From NCBI GenBank assembly GCA_038373865.1, contig JAXGGA010000075.1, positions 1 through 64,000 on the forward strand: a DNA stretch of 64,000 nt, read 5' to 3'. Position 1 is the first letter of the stretch. Every line of letters begins with the position of its first letter. The translations under genes and the position numbers were made by a program. Shown in pieces: positions 11,224-24,319 of the stretch. The notes beneath the pieces were generated by a model. That model did not search any database and was not told where the DNA came from. It saw only the letters and a program-made list of their open reading frames with translations. The stretch comes from Uloborus plumipes (Eukaryota > Arthropoda > Arachnida > Araneae > Uloboridae).

Positions 11224-13850
11224 GTTTTTTACTTTGTTTTTATATTACGGCATTAAACTTGGAATTTGCATTTTTTCTACAATTATATATGCTCTTGAAC
11301 TTTTAGAAGCTATTGCTTGGTGTTGACTAATTTCATGAAAATTAAGTGGATCTTCCAAACAGTAAGTCTTTAATCTTAATTGAGGATCAGCAGAAGATGC
11401 AATTATTATTTTTCTTAATATTGCTTTTACAATACACACATTCTAATCAAAAGTTTTAATATTTCTTAATTTGCTTTGCATTTAACTAAGCTTTGCTGTT
11501 CGTAAGGCACTCATTTAAAAGTATATATATTATCTGCAGATCAATATTATATATTTAAATTCAGTCACGCGTTTATGTGTCCAATATTTGTGAGTCCACT
11601 GTCACGAATGGAATAAATTTTATTATTATATTTTTTTAAAACATTTTTACATACATATTTAATGTTTATTTGAAGTTTAAAGTTCAGAATTTCTGCCATT
11701 AAAGTTTAAGAATGTTAATATGCATGAGATTCAAATAGCAAGTAAACTTTCATCCTCAGCAATAAATATAATTGATTGAATAGAACGTAAACTATTTTAA
11801 TGTGAAACTATTCCAAACCTGCAACATTTATTAGTCTTATACTATCCATGTAATAATATAGTCTTCATTCGTTTCATTTCATTTCGATTATTCAAAGTAA
11901 CTTAAATATAAGATCATGACACTGTGTCAAAAAATATTACTTGTGAATGTGCTTTCGTAAATTCTAACTATTTAGTAGAAATTTCAAAAGTAATGTGTGG
12001 TTAAAGAAAAATAAATTCAATAGGTACCTTGATTACAACTGCATCTTTAATTTGAAGTTTGATGTGAATTCATAAAATTGTCTTATTTAATAAATTGATT
12101 TATCATTCCTCTGAAAATTGACTCAATTACTTCAAGTAGAAATATTAGGAGGTGTTTCAAGCAATTGATATTTAATATAACTCACTTATATACTCTATGC
12201 TTAATCATTAACGTAAAACTAGTCAGTAAAATAGCTCATTTAAAAAAATTCAGTCATTCTTTTGTGAATAATTTTTCATTTAACTGAAGTATAATTACAC
12301 GTTATACATACTTAGTTGATCAGAATTTATTCATACTTTAAAAGTATCAAAATATGTAAAACAACTTAGGAAGATTTAAACACATAAAGAGAGTAATAAA
12401 ATAATCATTGATAATTGCCTGCGTATAATTTTTTAAAAGAGACATTTTAAGCCTTCAAAATCCCCTTTAAGTGTCTTAGAGACTTATAACGTAGGTTTTA
12501 CTCGATGACAAGTAAAGTTGAGATAAATCTCTCCTACTCCGGGAGGTAACATCGAAAAACTCTTTCACATCATTTATCGTTTGCTGCGGTTTTATTGGTA
12601 AAGATCTGACTGAAGATCCTTTTTTAAAGCTATCCGCTCAACATGTCTGCAAAATGGGAAATAAAATAAAAACTATATCCTTTAAAACCCCGGGGATGAA
12701 ACATTTGAGGTTACTTGACAAATTTTTCTTTTTTTCATCCCCTACGTTATTTATTTGCTTTTTTATTTTAGAGGACCTTTTTTCAGTGGCTCGGAAAGAA
12801 AAAAATATATTTTATTTTTCAAGTCACAATAAATCTACTGAAATCCTCTGTGGTTTTTTATCTTTTTTTCGTCTCTTGTTTTGTACTTTTAGCAGAAAGG
12901 CGATGAAATTTTGCGGGTTTAAAAGCAATAAGTGCTTCTGTGTTACTTTATAAAGATTTGAGACGTGAGGACGAAAGCCATTGCTTTTTTCTTGTTCTTT
13001 AACTCAATATTTTTTGAAGAAAGAAGAGTACTTTTTGGGAAAACTGATATTGAATGACGCGCAAAAAACATTTTCCAACTTAAGAGATGTTTCTTCGTGA
13101 TAGGTAACAGACTTTTAACTTATTTAGTAAAAAATGAAGAAACTTTTAAGCACTTATTTTAGACAGATTTGAAGAGGCGCCTATTTAATTTCTATTAGTT
13201 AGATTTGCATTTTAGTTTTGTTTTTTTTTTCTTTTATGAAATGAATTCGCTGAAATGTTCACTTAGTTGTTTCTTTTTGTTATAATGTACATAAGTATAT
13301 TCAAGTTATTGTACTGAGAAAAATTATTATGATAAAACTGTTTTGGCATGTGTAATTTAATGAATTGTTTTATAAGTATTTAAAACCATTTAAAATTAAG
13401 AAAAGTTGAGTGATAACTCCGTTCCATGTTTCTACTGATTAAGTTTCAGTGTTTATTTTTTCTAGTTATAACTAAAAATTTAAGTTAAATGTAAAATGTT
13501 GCATTTTTAATATTTTTTTTTGTTAAATTCATAATAGTAGCGCGTTTATGAACAAATGTATTTGCTACTGTAAAAGACCGAAATTTGTTTAATTTTGACA
13601 TTTGTCTGTTGATGTCAACAATAGCAGAGCAAACACATTGGCGAAGGACGAAACATTTGGTCTTATTTTTAACATTAATTAGTAAAGTTGACATTCACCA
13701 AATTCGGTTTTCATAGAAACGTTTCTAATTTATTTTAAACAACCGTCAATACAAATAATTCTGTAATTTTCAGTTTTATAAAAGTGGTGCCGGGGGGGGG
13801 GGGGTTCAACACAGGGTGTAGTTTTCTTTTCACTTAATTACAAATTTTAT
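11223..13850. other. AT-rich spacer
   Basis: No gene seen; frames such as 12654-12953 (99 codons) are Phe/Lys-rich without motifs. A run of about 13 G lies near 13791-13804, unusual for this base composition. Confidence 0.5.
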
Positions 13851-14000
13851 CAATGTAAAATGCTACTTTAGTGCGATTTAATTTTTATTGACATTATTTT
13901 GGACAAAATGTTGTCCAATTGTTGTCTGAATGTTGTCTATTGTTCAATGTAAAATGCTACTTTAGTGCGATTTATATTATTGACATTTTTGACAAATATC
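13851..14000 (+). repeat. 94-bp tandem duplication
   Basis: CAATGTAAAATGCTACTTTA and the following GTGCGATTTA occur at 13851 and again at 13945, both followed by TTATTGACATT. The second unit is diverging. Confidence 0.8.
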
Positions 14001-14670
14001 TATTCAATATTCAATATTTCATTTTGTTGTGATGCACAAGGAGCCCAGATCAGTTTCCAATGTTCATAGTTCCAGTTGAATTACCTTTTCATGTATTCTC
14101 GGCGAAATTTAAGCTACATAATTTAACGTTATAGCTAATATAAGTTGAAATGAGGTTCCAAACCATAGACGGTGTTTATAAGAAGTAGTTGCTAATGCTC
14201 TTACAGTAAAACATCACACAAGGTCAGTTATCTGTAACATATTAAGAACGTTAAATACAAGTTTTTTCTGAAAGTGAAAATTTTTTATGTACTTTTAATG
14301 GATTCTTAGCACTTTAAGGACAATTATGGGATATATGTTTCTCCGAAGTTCAAAATTTATTGCATAAGTTATCGAATATGTATATACATACAGTTTATAA
14401 AAGTTTTTTTTCATGCTATTTAGGCATTAGAATCTTAATTATTGGCAAAAAATATTATGATTGTTTATAAATACATTTTTTTGTAAAACAACATTTAATT
14501 TCATATTTTAACTCAAAATTCATGGTGAAAAATACTTAAAATTGCATAAAATTTGCTGTGTAAAGTAATGTGAGTAAAAATTAAAATAGCGAAAGTTAAA
14601 TATTTTTGCTCCCCCCCTCCCTAAAGACAGAAAAGAAAAAAGAACCAAAAACAATAAATCACAGGGGGAC

Positions 14671-14842
14671 GCCGGTTAATCGACTCAGTAGTTAGTTGAA
14701 TCAGTCGCTTTAATGAATTAGATCGCCAAAAACATTGTAAAATCCAGCTGTATTGAATTAGCCGCTTTATTGATTCAGCCGCTTTATCGAATCAAAACTG
14801 TTTGGAGCAAACGTGATTCGTATAAGCGACGGCTACTCTACA
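14671..14842. repeat. Short relative of the 44.6-45.2 kb element
   Basis: Contains repeated AATCAGYCGCTTTA words in both orientations and ends in GTGATTCGTATAAGCGAC, close to GTGATTTTAATAAGCGAC at the right end of 44570-45157. Ends and target duplication are not clear here, so this is probably a decayed or deleted copy. Confidence 0.45.
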
Positions 14843-16407
14843 ACATGTTGGACATCTTTATTTTTTTACTTCTTTTTAAAGCAGCTATTCTTTTTGAGAA
14901 AATGTATTTTTTAATCCTTCTTTTTTATTTCCTACCTTGTGTTTGATTTATATCGAAGAAATGCAAGGTAAAAAATTAAAAAGCTGGTACTAACATAAGT
15001 AGACTTAAAATTCAAGAACTAAGTCTATTTGCTTTTATTCTCTTATTATATCGACAATAACTGTAAGCATGAATTGGTTTTGAAATCAATTAAAAGTTAA
15101 AACATTTAAACCTTCCATACATCATTCAAACTTTAAATAACTCATTGAATCAAACTTTCGGCAAATAAATTCTTCATATAACTTTTATCTAAATTATTCG
15201 ATATCATCTGATGCTGTTTCATCTCTATGCGCGGAAATATAATCTAACTTTAGAATCTTCAGAAAATGTTCATAACGGTCACGACAAATCCATTTCGTCT
15301 GTATAATGACGTAAAGGAAGAAAAAGAAAAACTTTACAGAACTCTAACTTTCATCGGATGCCCGAGGAAATAAATAAAACATCAATAAATAGCGCAAAGG
15401 GAAGAACTAAAAGACCTAACTGATGCCGTTTACATCATAACCTTTCATCAGAATTCCAATCGCTTTTTCTCTAAGGCTTGTTGACAATTGTCAAAAAACT
15501 ACAACGAAAAAGATCAACTTATATATCAATTCTTTTCATTTTCTCTTATCAGCCTCATCTCAGTTTTTAAGTTTTTACTTTAGAAGAACTTCATTCCCCT
15601 TATAATTCCTTTTCTTTCTTTATCTGTATATTGATTCTTGTGCGGACGTCTTCAATAACTTACTATCCTGGCAGCTTTATTTTTTATTTATATTTTTTTG
15701 CTCTATTTTTTTGTACGAGCATACTTTTTGACACGAATAGTTTGTTGCTTTTAAAATGTTATTTTTATTCCTCTGTACTCTCCACTTTATTTGTGACTGT
15801 TATTTGTTCTGTTTTTTCCAATCTATTACTTTTTTGTGTATTTACTTCTTTTCTATGCTGAGAATCATTCTATTATGTTTTTGTTCTTCTCTGCTCAATA
15901 CACGTCCCGAGGGTACCATTGGTTATACACTCTTTAGTTCCCTTCGCTATTATGATATTTTGTTCTAAATTTTTCTCATCCTGAGCCCGTTATTGTATTT
16001 GTTCTTTTATAAAGTTATGAAGTTCTTTTAATGGCTGAACAAAAATAATTCCAGGAATGAGTTTTCTTTTATTTACTAAGTAGTTTTACTTTTAATTAAG
16101 TTCTTTTCTAGATAACTATAGCAATAAAACTCCAAAATTACTTCATTTCTACAATTTTCTTCAAAATAGAGATGATATATTTTAGAGCATCCAATTCTCT
16201 GTTTTATATGCCGCTCTTGTTTGAGGTTGCTCAATAATGATTCTCGTTCAGTGCTGAACTTAAACGACTCTTCGACCGTTTTCTGTGTGAATACTTAGAA
16301 CTGTTCTGCAGGGTTTTCAGTTCTCCCTAGTTTACTTATATTAAAAAGCATTTGTAATAATCGCGAAATGCCTTAATAAATCGAAAAAAATTACAATTAA
16401 TAATCTG
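14843..16407. other. AT-rich spacer
   Basis: Overlapping T-rich frames (15631-15861, 15756-15968) encode only Phe/Leu/Ser-rich strings. Nothing else recognised. Confidence 0.5.
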
Positions 16408-16414
16408 AGGCTAC

Positions 16415-18403
16415 AGGGCAATTCCACGGTAACTTTCGTTACATTTTGACCAACGCTTAGGCATTTAGCACCTCAGTACAGACAAATATTGTCATACAAA
16501 CCGTGAATAAAAGTTTTCTATGAAAATGACAGTCAAAAGGAAAATTAAAATGCAAAATTATTCGATGCATTAAAATTTTTCAAAATTTAGCAGTCAAAAT
16601 TAAGGCAGTAACTTACGTTACACAAAAAGGGAATGACATAATATGAAAATTGGTTTCAAGGCAAATTTCTGCTCTATTACAGCTGTTTTCTTGTTTGAAG
16701 TATAATTTATCAGTTCCTTATAATGCTCAGGAATTGATTTTCATTAATTTAAAAATTTATTTCAAAAATTGGGAATTATGGGAATTTTTGACTGGGTAAC
16801 TTACGTTACAGTAACTTGCGCTACAAAATTTACTTACAACCAAATCTTTATTACAAAAATTAATGAATGTAAACTACAGCTTAGTTTAGATCAAAATATT
16901 GAAAATTAACAATTATAAATTGAATTTATAGAAATTTAATACCAAATTCAATGAACAATCGAAAATATTATATAACATAAAACTTTTAAATGCAAACTGG
17001 TCACTGTTATTAACAAGTTCAGGTAGGTTCAATTTTTCGAATCACGTTTTCTCATAATAAATTTCATCTGTCGTTTCTGGCCATATATAATAGGTTCCAA
17101 CAGCAGCCATTACTTTTACTTTAAACTCGTTTTCTTCAATAATTGTCACAACTCAAGGATACAATGTATTTTCGTACTTCATCACACACCATTCACCGGC
17201 TTTTATCTCTGTTTTTTCTTCTTGTTCCTTGAAATACTTAACTAAACGAAACCCCACAGTTTGTCCATTTCTAGTTCTCAAATGTTGATTGTCAATGTGC
17301 GGATCTTCAGAAAATAGTTTTGATAAATTTTGCTTTTTCTACATATTTTAGTACCATCAAGAGTGACTTTTATTTTCGAATCTGTAATATCCACATGACT
17401 TTTCACATACCCCTTTTACAGCGCATCTTTCTGCAGAGTTCAGTGGCATTTTAATGCAGAATAAAATATATTTCACCTGTAAGAGATAAAATATTTTTAT
17501 ATTTGTTTTTTCCAAAACATATTTCAAAACTTTAAAGCATAACAGAAGTCCATTTCTGAATAATTTTTAGTAAATTACCTCTTAAATATTCCGAATGCAG
17601 TGATATAGTTTAGAGATAATTAATATCTTAAAAGCCAAAAAGAAACATGTAATTTATAATAGAGGTGTATTGTAATCTTATTAACAAATAGAGATATTTT
17701 AAGAAATATGATTAATTTAAATTAAGTAAATACAGTACATTTAAAGGAATTCTTGAATAAATTACTTCTACTAACCACATAGGTTTATTTCACAATTTAC
17801 TTTCTTTATAAACGCAAGTATTTAAGTCCTACTTAGGTAACTTACATTACCTGCATATTTCGGTAACTTACGTTACACATTTTGATTGTAGCACAAAAAA
17901 TTAAATAAACAATATTAAAAAAAAAACTTTAACTATTTGCTTAATACACACTTATAAGATAGAAAATATAGCATTGTTAACATTGCATTGCCCTTTCTTT
18001 ATGCACATCATGAACTTTAATATGTTTTTGGTAACTTACGTTACATAGAACAGTGCATTTTTGAAGTTTATATAAATCACATAATTTAAGTGAAAACATT
18101 CGTTTAAGCAATTCACAATATTGAATTAAAGTGTAATAATCAATATTCTTCCTTTAAAACAGTTATCTAAAGCAAAAAATTGAAACTTACCAACGTTGAA
18201 AGATTGATCATTTGCCTTACCAAAAGTTAAATATTTCATTTCCAACTTCAAAGTGCTGCCAAACTAAAAATACTACATTCTTGACAAAAAATTAGTATAA
18301 ATAATAAACTTCAAACATTTTTAAATAAAAAAATATGCAAAACAGACGCATTGCTGTAGTTTTATATTTCCAACGCTTTTCCACACTTGCATGGAATTGC
18401 CCT
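16415..18403. mobile_element. DNA element with AGGGCAATTCCA ends and iterated GTAACTTACGTTAC
   Basis: Inverted ends AGGGCAATTCCACG (16415) and CATGGAATTGCCCT (ending 18403) are flanked on both sides by AC. Removing the insert with one AC rebuilds GGCTACAGGGG, the tip of the host element. Inside, the palindromic word GTAACTTACGTTAC or a close variant occurs about seven times (near 16429, 16610, 16797, 16810, 17839, 17862, 18030). A broken gene lies on the minus strand at 17042-17449. A smaller relative is at 54436-55050. Confidence 0.7.
17042..17449 (-). pseudogene. Relic coding region inside the 16.4-18.4 kb element
   Basis: Reading the minus strand gives a protein-like stretch that is not low complexity. 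An ATG at 17449 starts MPLNSAERCAVKGVCEKSC and soon hits a stop. After a frame change come SEDPHIDNQHLRTRNGQTV, GFRLVKYF, then GEWCVMKYENTLYP, a stop, and VVTIIEENEFKVKVMAAVG followed by YYIWPETTDEIYYEKT. The pattern G-[DE]-W-x2-[VM]-K-Y ... F-x-V-x-V-M ... W-P-x6-Y resembles a small domain I associate with arthropod transposon-linked uncharacterised proteins; I cannot name the family. At least two stops and one frameshift make it dead. It is probably a remnant of the autonomous element's gene. Confidence 0.5.
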
Positions 18404-19064
18404 ACAGGGGATACAAGATTTTTTTTTTCAATTATTGATCTGTATGTCTAAAACTTTGTGTGCTTGTATATTTACTGCATCTAAAAGCATAAAAAAATTG
18501 GTGCAAAAACAATGAATACTTTTTTCGAAATTTAAAATAAATTTTTTTTTCACGATAATCCCCAAATGCTCCAAATTCAAATTGCTCCATGCATTACAAT
18601 ATTTATTGTATTATAACTAAACTTTAGAAATACATTAAGATACTGTCTAGTTATAATTTCATAGATGAATTTTAGTCATTACAGTTCTGTAAAATTAGAA
18701 ATTAGACTTGTTAAAGTTACCTTATTTAATAAAAAATTCAGAAATTTTCATTTTCAGCCATTGTTATTAACTTTCTCATGAAACATTACATGCAATGCAT
18801 AGATTCATGCAATCATGCCTAATGATTGGAAATTTAGTGAAAATTTAAAGTTTGAAAAAAATTGTGACTCATGGAGCAATTTGAAATTTTGGGATTTTCG
18901 TTTTTTTTTTTTTTTTTCTTTTTTAATTCTAAATTTCAAGAAAAGTATTCATAGTTGTTGCGCCAATTTTTTATGCTTTTAGATGTAATAAATATACAAG
19001 CACAAAACGTTAGACATTTAGATCAATAATTGTAGAAAAACATTTTTTGTTTCCACTGTAGCCT

Positions 19065-21589
19065 TAATGAAAGTTAATATTCACTTACCTTACGTGCCAA
19101 AAATATTATCAGGTTCTAATTCTCTGGAAAGTTGAATATTTTTACAAGTTCTGTGATTAATCTTATACATAATTTCTCTAGCCTGTTTTTCTGTTGCGAC
19201 GCGAGAACTTTCTTAAACTTTATAAAATTCCGTGATTTACCCCTCATTTTAAAGCTCGCCGACGCCAACGCTCGCCGGCGATGAGAAGTAGATCAGCAGT
19301 TTTTTTTGTATTAGAAACACCGTTTGTTTCCCTTTTTTATGATACATTACTTCAATAAACTACATCCGAAAACTAAAATGGCGCGGTTGGATAGAACGGC
19401 GAAGATCGTAGGTTCGATCTTGCTATGGGTGTTGTCGCTTTTGACTGATTTTTTTCACCAGTTATTTTTTTCTGTTCCGAGCTAGAAAGTATCATTTTAA
19501 CTGCCTCTTAAACTGATTTTATCTGGTTAAAGGTGTTGAAAATACTATAAAATATTGGTGTGTATTTTATAATCTATTTTACAGAGCTAAATGAAAAGTA
19601 AACTCAAAGATGGATAATTTGATTTGTCCTTTTTAGGAGTTCTGATTAAAAGTACTTTAAATGCTTCAATCAGTTTATTGAGAGCGAAATTCTTAATTTT
19701 TTTTTTAATACTAAAATATTTTAAAAGAGAATTTTAGATTTGCTATTTTATTTCCCAGAAACACATTACATCACGTCAAAAAAAAAAAAGTAAAATTCTG
19801 AACTCGATAAAAGTTTTTGACTTTTACAATAATTTTCAACCATTCTGTCTTTCATTGAAAAACTTAAACGGTTTCCATATCGTCCCGTAAAATGTAATCA
19901 GTCCTTAATGTAAATTTAGTTTGTAATTCAAAATTACGTATCATATTACAATATGCGAAAAATTATGGAAAACATTTTAATAGCTTCAAATAGTCACTTA
20001 AAATTCATCTGTTTTACTTATTTATTTGTTTTTATTAGCATAAAAAAGTATGTAGAATTGTTTTTTTTTGTTTTTCTTTTTGCATGTTTTCTATACACGT
20101 TTTTTTCAATAACTTTTAAAAAAGATGACGTTTGCACTACTAATATAAATTGTAGTATGCAATTATGATGATGTATTATTCAACAAGAAAACTTCAAATA
20201 GACAAGTTAAAGTTTGCTTTTATATATATATGTATATATAATTCTTATTTTTTTAAATAACTTAATGCATGTGTTCAAATGTTATTTAAGAACTAACGTA
20301 ACTGGCAAATTGTTATTATTATTGTACATTTTTGTTTTCAAAAGATGTGATCTTTAAATATGGTTTTTCTTCGAAAACATTTTTTAAATTCTCTTTAACA
20401 GAAAACATGGGGACGGAAATCAATGAATACACGCCTAACATTTGTTTTTTCTCTTTTGCGAAAAACAAATTCTAGTAGAATATTTTGAATACAAGCTTTA
20501 CGCTTGCATTTACATAGATGAATTCATAAAAAATAAAGTAATACCAATCATTTTGAATAATTGTAGAATCGTTAGATTTCGCTGGATTGATTTTTTTTTG
20601 TCCAGTTTGCCTTCAACACATTGCTTAAAGATATTCGTATTTAAAATTTTTTTAAGGCATATAAAATAGAAAGTTTGTTACAATCAATGTCTTACAAAAA
20701 ATAAAAGCATAAAGTATATTTAAAAATAAGACACTTGTAATTTTGACTTTCGCTTTTGAACAGTTAATTGTCATCGTTTTGACTTTAAAACGTTTTTCAT
20801 CTGATTATGCGTCGTCGTTAATTATATAATAAAAGTTGATTGTCGAATAAAATTATTCTTTTTTTTCTTCTCCATTTTCAAAAATTAACAGTCTTTTATT
20901 AATTCATCTTTGAAAAATAATTCTTTTGACGTTTATTCATCTTCTTGGCATCATTAAGAAAAACAGCTGACTTCAATATTTATTCATAAATGACTTAATA
21001 TTTTTTTACCATCTCAATTCCACATGAGTGGGCCTACAATTAATTAACGAATATTTAAGCTACCATAAGAAACTAATTTGTATAAAGACATTAGAGAAGT
21101 TAAATTTAAATAGAGATTTGATTTCAACACATCACTTAACAATAATATACAAATCCCGCTGAAAGAAGAAAAAAAAAAGATGGTGAGAAAAAAAAGACCA
21201 AAGCTAAGAAATTAAATTTTTACGCATTTTATTAACTTCACAAGGCAAAATTAGTGACTGCGATATTATTTCTCAAATGGTTTTAACATTTTTTAATGTT
21301 TCGAATCACTTATGAGTGTTATTAATGCAAGGAATCGGGAGGGGGAGGGGGTCGGTGGGGAGTGTATTTTTTCCTTATTACGCCACCAAGATCTTCCCAT
21401 ATTAAGAAAGAGATTATCGTTCCTATAAGAATATGAAGTGCTCCGCAAGAGGAAAAAAAATTTCAAATAATGAAGAAAATCATATTTCTTAAAACTCACT
21501 TTAGAGAGAGAAGGGCCTATTAATCCTCTTATATCAATTACGGCGAAGACTGTTTTGAAGTGATTTGCTTTTAATGGAAGCGAAAGTGC
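19065..21589. other. AT-rich spacer
   Basis: No gene recognised. A TA-rich microsatellite lies around 20221-20240. The reverse frame 21293-21595 (100 codons) crosses a G-rich stretch at 21335-21362 and has no known motif. Confidence 0.5.
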
Positions 21590-22720
21590 AAGCAAATGGG
21601 TTGAAAAACGGCTAATTACGGAATTATTAAATGCACCGAAATTGCGGTTTAAGCTATCTGTGTAATCAATTGCACCGTATCCTAATGATGATGGGATGAT
21701 TTTACGAAGATTGGGAGATACATTTTTTTAGTCAAATTTCTTTCGTATTTTTTCCCCTCCTTTCAAACCTATCGGTATAATTTTATTTTATGATATATCA
21801 GCATGACTCGCTCTTAAGCTTCTTAATTTCTCAGATTTTATAAGCAGATTATTGAGATTATTTTTATTACTTTTCGGGGAACTCATTTTTAATTTAATTG
21901 CTCGCTATGTTTGAGAGATTTTCTGCTTTGGAGAGTGGTTCAAAGTTACAGTTCGCTTACTAATTAATTGGATTCGTGCAAGATTTTTTTTTTATTATTG
22001 TTATTAGTTTTATTTTAATACGCCAATGAATAGATGGCAGGACCTGAACTGGAGGTCATTATTAATGGCAAGTACTAAGAAGGCATTTAAAATACATTTA
22101 ATCATTTGAATGTTAAATTTTACTCGCTGCTTGTGATAATGATTAACAGCTGCTGGTGTGTAGTTAAAAGGGAGCCATAAGACCAGCTGGATAATTAAGT
22201 GTTTATAAACTTTTAATTTGGTTCCAAAAAGGCGTAGAGTGAAATATTATTTGAGTTTAAAGTTTTTTTTTTGCATTTATTTATTAATTTTTATATTTTT
22301 ATACATGAGGATAGATGTATGCAGGGACACATCCAGTTAAATGCTTGACAGATCCACTTTGACGATTTATTAGTGTTTGTTACAGGTGCTTTAATTGCGT
22401 TAGCAGCTAATATGTGCAGTCATTGATCTGAAGCTGAATAATATGAAATTAAAATGCACATTTCCTACATACAAATCAGATTTACAAGAAAGTAATTAGT
22501 TTTCGTGAAAGTATCCATTTTCTTTAACTCCTAAGCACGTGCATGCTATTTTCTTTCCAAATCCATTTCGACATGCGTAGGTGTATTCTTGTGTTACTTG
22601 CGGGAAGTTTATTTTAGGCGAAACTGTAACAATACCTTTTTTACCAATCTATGACCCAGCTGCTCAGAGGTAATCGTGTCAGTTTAACATACCACAATTT
22701 GCTATTTTTTTCATTTCCAT
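21590..22720. promoter_or_regulatory. Candidate regulatory stretch (homeodomain, E-box, MEIS-like words)
   Basis: Unlike the surrounding spacer this part has few homopolymers and a moderate density of transcription-factor-like words. TAAT/ATTA cores cluster at 21610-21690 and 21960-22200. CAGCTG occurs near 22148 and CCAGCTGG near 22183, and TTGACAG (MEIS/homothorax type) near 22347. No repeat match was found in the window. Such words are frequent by chance in AT-rich DNA, so this is only a suggestion. Confidence 0.2.
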
Positions 22721-23998
22721 ACCGCCTCAAAAAATTATTCTATTAATTATATCTCTTGATAAACACATCGTGGAAATTCGTTTAAAAAACTTCTATCTCT
22801 TTGTTAGATACTGCAGAAGGATATGATCCACCAATATTGGAAACAGTTAACTTAAACATAGTTTACAGTTGAATGTTTGAAACTCGTCCCCCTAAAAAAA
22901 GATTTTCGTTACTTAACTTTGGTACATCATTGTTTGAAACCCACATATTGCATGTACACTAGCTTTTGGAGCGTTATATCCCAACAGTGTATAACCAATT
23001 ACCATTTTGCAGTTTCTAATATGTAAAGTAGATACTTTTTTTTTTTTTTTTTTCATTTTTGCTAGCGCTGTTTGCGTAAAGGAAAACTTCGATGTGTGTT
23101 TCAGAAAAGACAGGAAATGAAAATTAATTTCAATGAAAACTTCATTTGGGTTCTTTTAGTTTTCTGAATAATTTATAGATTTTAAAAAAATGTGGATTTA
23201 GAATGTCTCAAAATCTCAAAACATATTTAAAAAAAAATAAGATTTTTTAGTACCTTTTGAATGAAATATTAAAGATTTTACTTTTTACTGGTAGTCCCAT
23301 GAATTAATCAATGGAAAGAACTTTATCTCCTTTCAATGCATAAAACTGTATTGCCTTAATAGTCTTTATTTTAGCTTATGTAAGCAATGCAGTTCTTTCA
23401 GAGTGTCCTTTACTAAAAATGTGAACATAAACTGTGCGGATAGTGATGAAGAACTCTCAGAATTTGAGGGGTTTATGTTTACGAGTCTACCTCAAAATGA
23501 GGAGAGAGGGCGAGAGCAGGGAGCGTTGGAGGATAAAACGGGAGGTTGACAGAAAACATATTGCAATATGGAAATGTCGATAATGATTTGCTTCCTTTTT
23601 TCCTATTTGTGTTTGCTTTGACAGGCGGCAGCCGTTAGTTTTCGCTCCCCTGTATGACGCAAGCAGTGACGTGGACAGGAGCTAAGGACTGTTGCCAATT
23701 TGACCTATGAGAGTCTTTAAGTAATCGCATTGTTTTTTCTGACAACTAACAGAGAGAAATAGGAATGTTCTCTTTCGAATGCGCTTTTTCTTTCTACCGT
23801 CCGGTTATTTCACGCATAAATATAAATACCTATTCAATTCAAATCATTACAGGAGACTTTGGTATGAATGTTATGAGTTGTCTTTTTGTATCTTTAGCAT
23901 AGATATTTACCACTAACTTATATTACACAGGCTTTAAAGAGAGCTAGAAACATTTTTTGTTTTATCACCAAAGCATCGCCAAACCGCAAAGCAGCTCA
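22721..23998. other. Spacer with a GC-richer patch at 23490-23700
   Basis: Mostly AT-rich. The patch has GAGAGAGGGCGAGAGCAGGG and CRE-like TGACGCAA and GTGACGTGG near 23656-23675. No exon could be supported. Confidence 0.3.
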
Positions 23999-24000
23999 AA

Positions 24001-24317
24001 CACTAAAAATGGATGTTGTTTTTACAGTAAAGTACAGCTAATTTTATAGTAATAAACTGTAACAATTGATAATTTTATAGTTTATTACTTTGCAATTTAC
24101 AGTTTTAAACTGAAACCTCTGCTACCAGTATTACACTGTTGTTTTTATAGTATAATACAGCTAAATTTTACAGTAATAAACTGTAAAATTTCTAACTTTA
24201 CAGTAAGAAACTAAAATTGCTAGTTTTACAGTTTATTACTATGAATTTAACAGTTTTAAATTGGAACCTCGGCTGCCAGTATTATACTGTAAAAACAACC
24301 GTTCATTTTTTGCAATG
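24001..24317 (+). mobile_element. CACTG-family MITE, copy 1
   Basis: Starts CACTAAAAATGGATGTTG and ends in TTCATTTTTTGCAATG, flanked by AA on both sides (23998-24000 region and 24318-24319). The body is two monomers in tandem. Each has TACAGTATAATACAGCTAAT-type sequence, then TTTACAG/CTGTAAA units, then CTGGAACCTCTGCTGCCAG. Seven copies lie between 24 and 46 kb. Confidence 0.75.
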
Positions 24318-24319
24318 AA

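Larger units (their letters stand above)
16408..19064. mobile_element. Long-inverted-repeat (fold-back) element, interrupted
   Basis: The segment about 18410-18600 is matched by the reverse complement of about 18870-19050 over some 190 bp. Shared words include ATTGATCT, TGCTTGTATATTTA, ACATCTAAAAGCATAAAAA and TCAAATTGCTCCATG. The outer tips are AGGCTACAG at 16408 and CTGTAGCCT ending at 19064. The left tip is separated from its arm by the inserted element 16415-18403. Without that insert the element is about 0.67 kb, with a spacer of about 270 bp and no coding capacity. Confidence 0.65.

Noticed and set aside
11094..11306. 70-codon frame over the GT repeat
   Set aside because: Val-Cys repeats are translated microsatellite.
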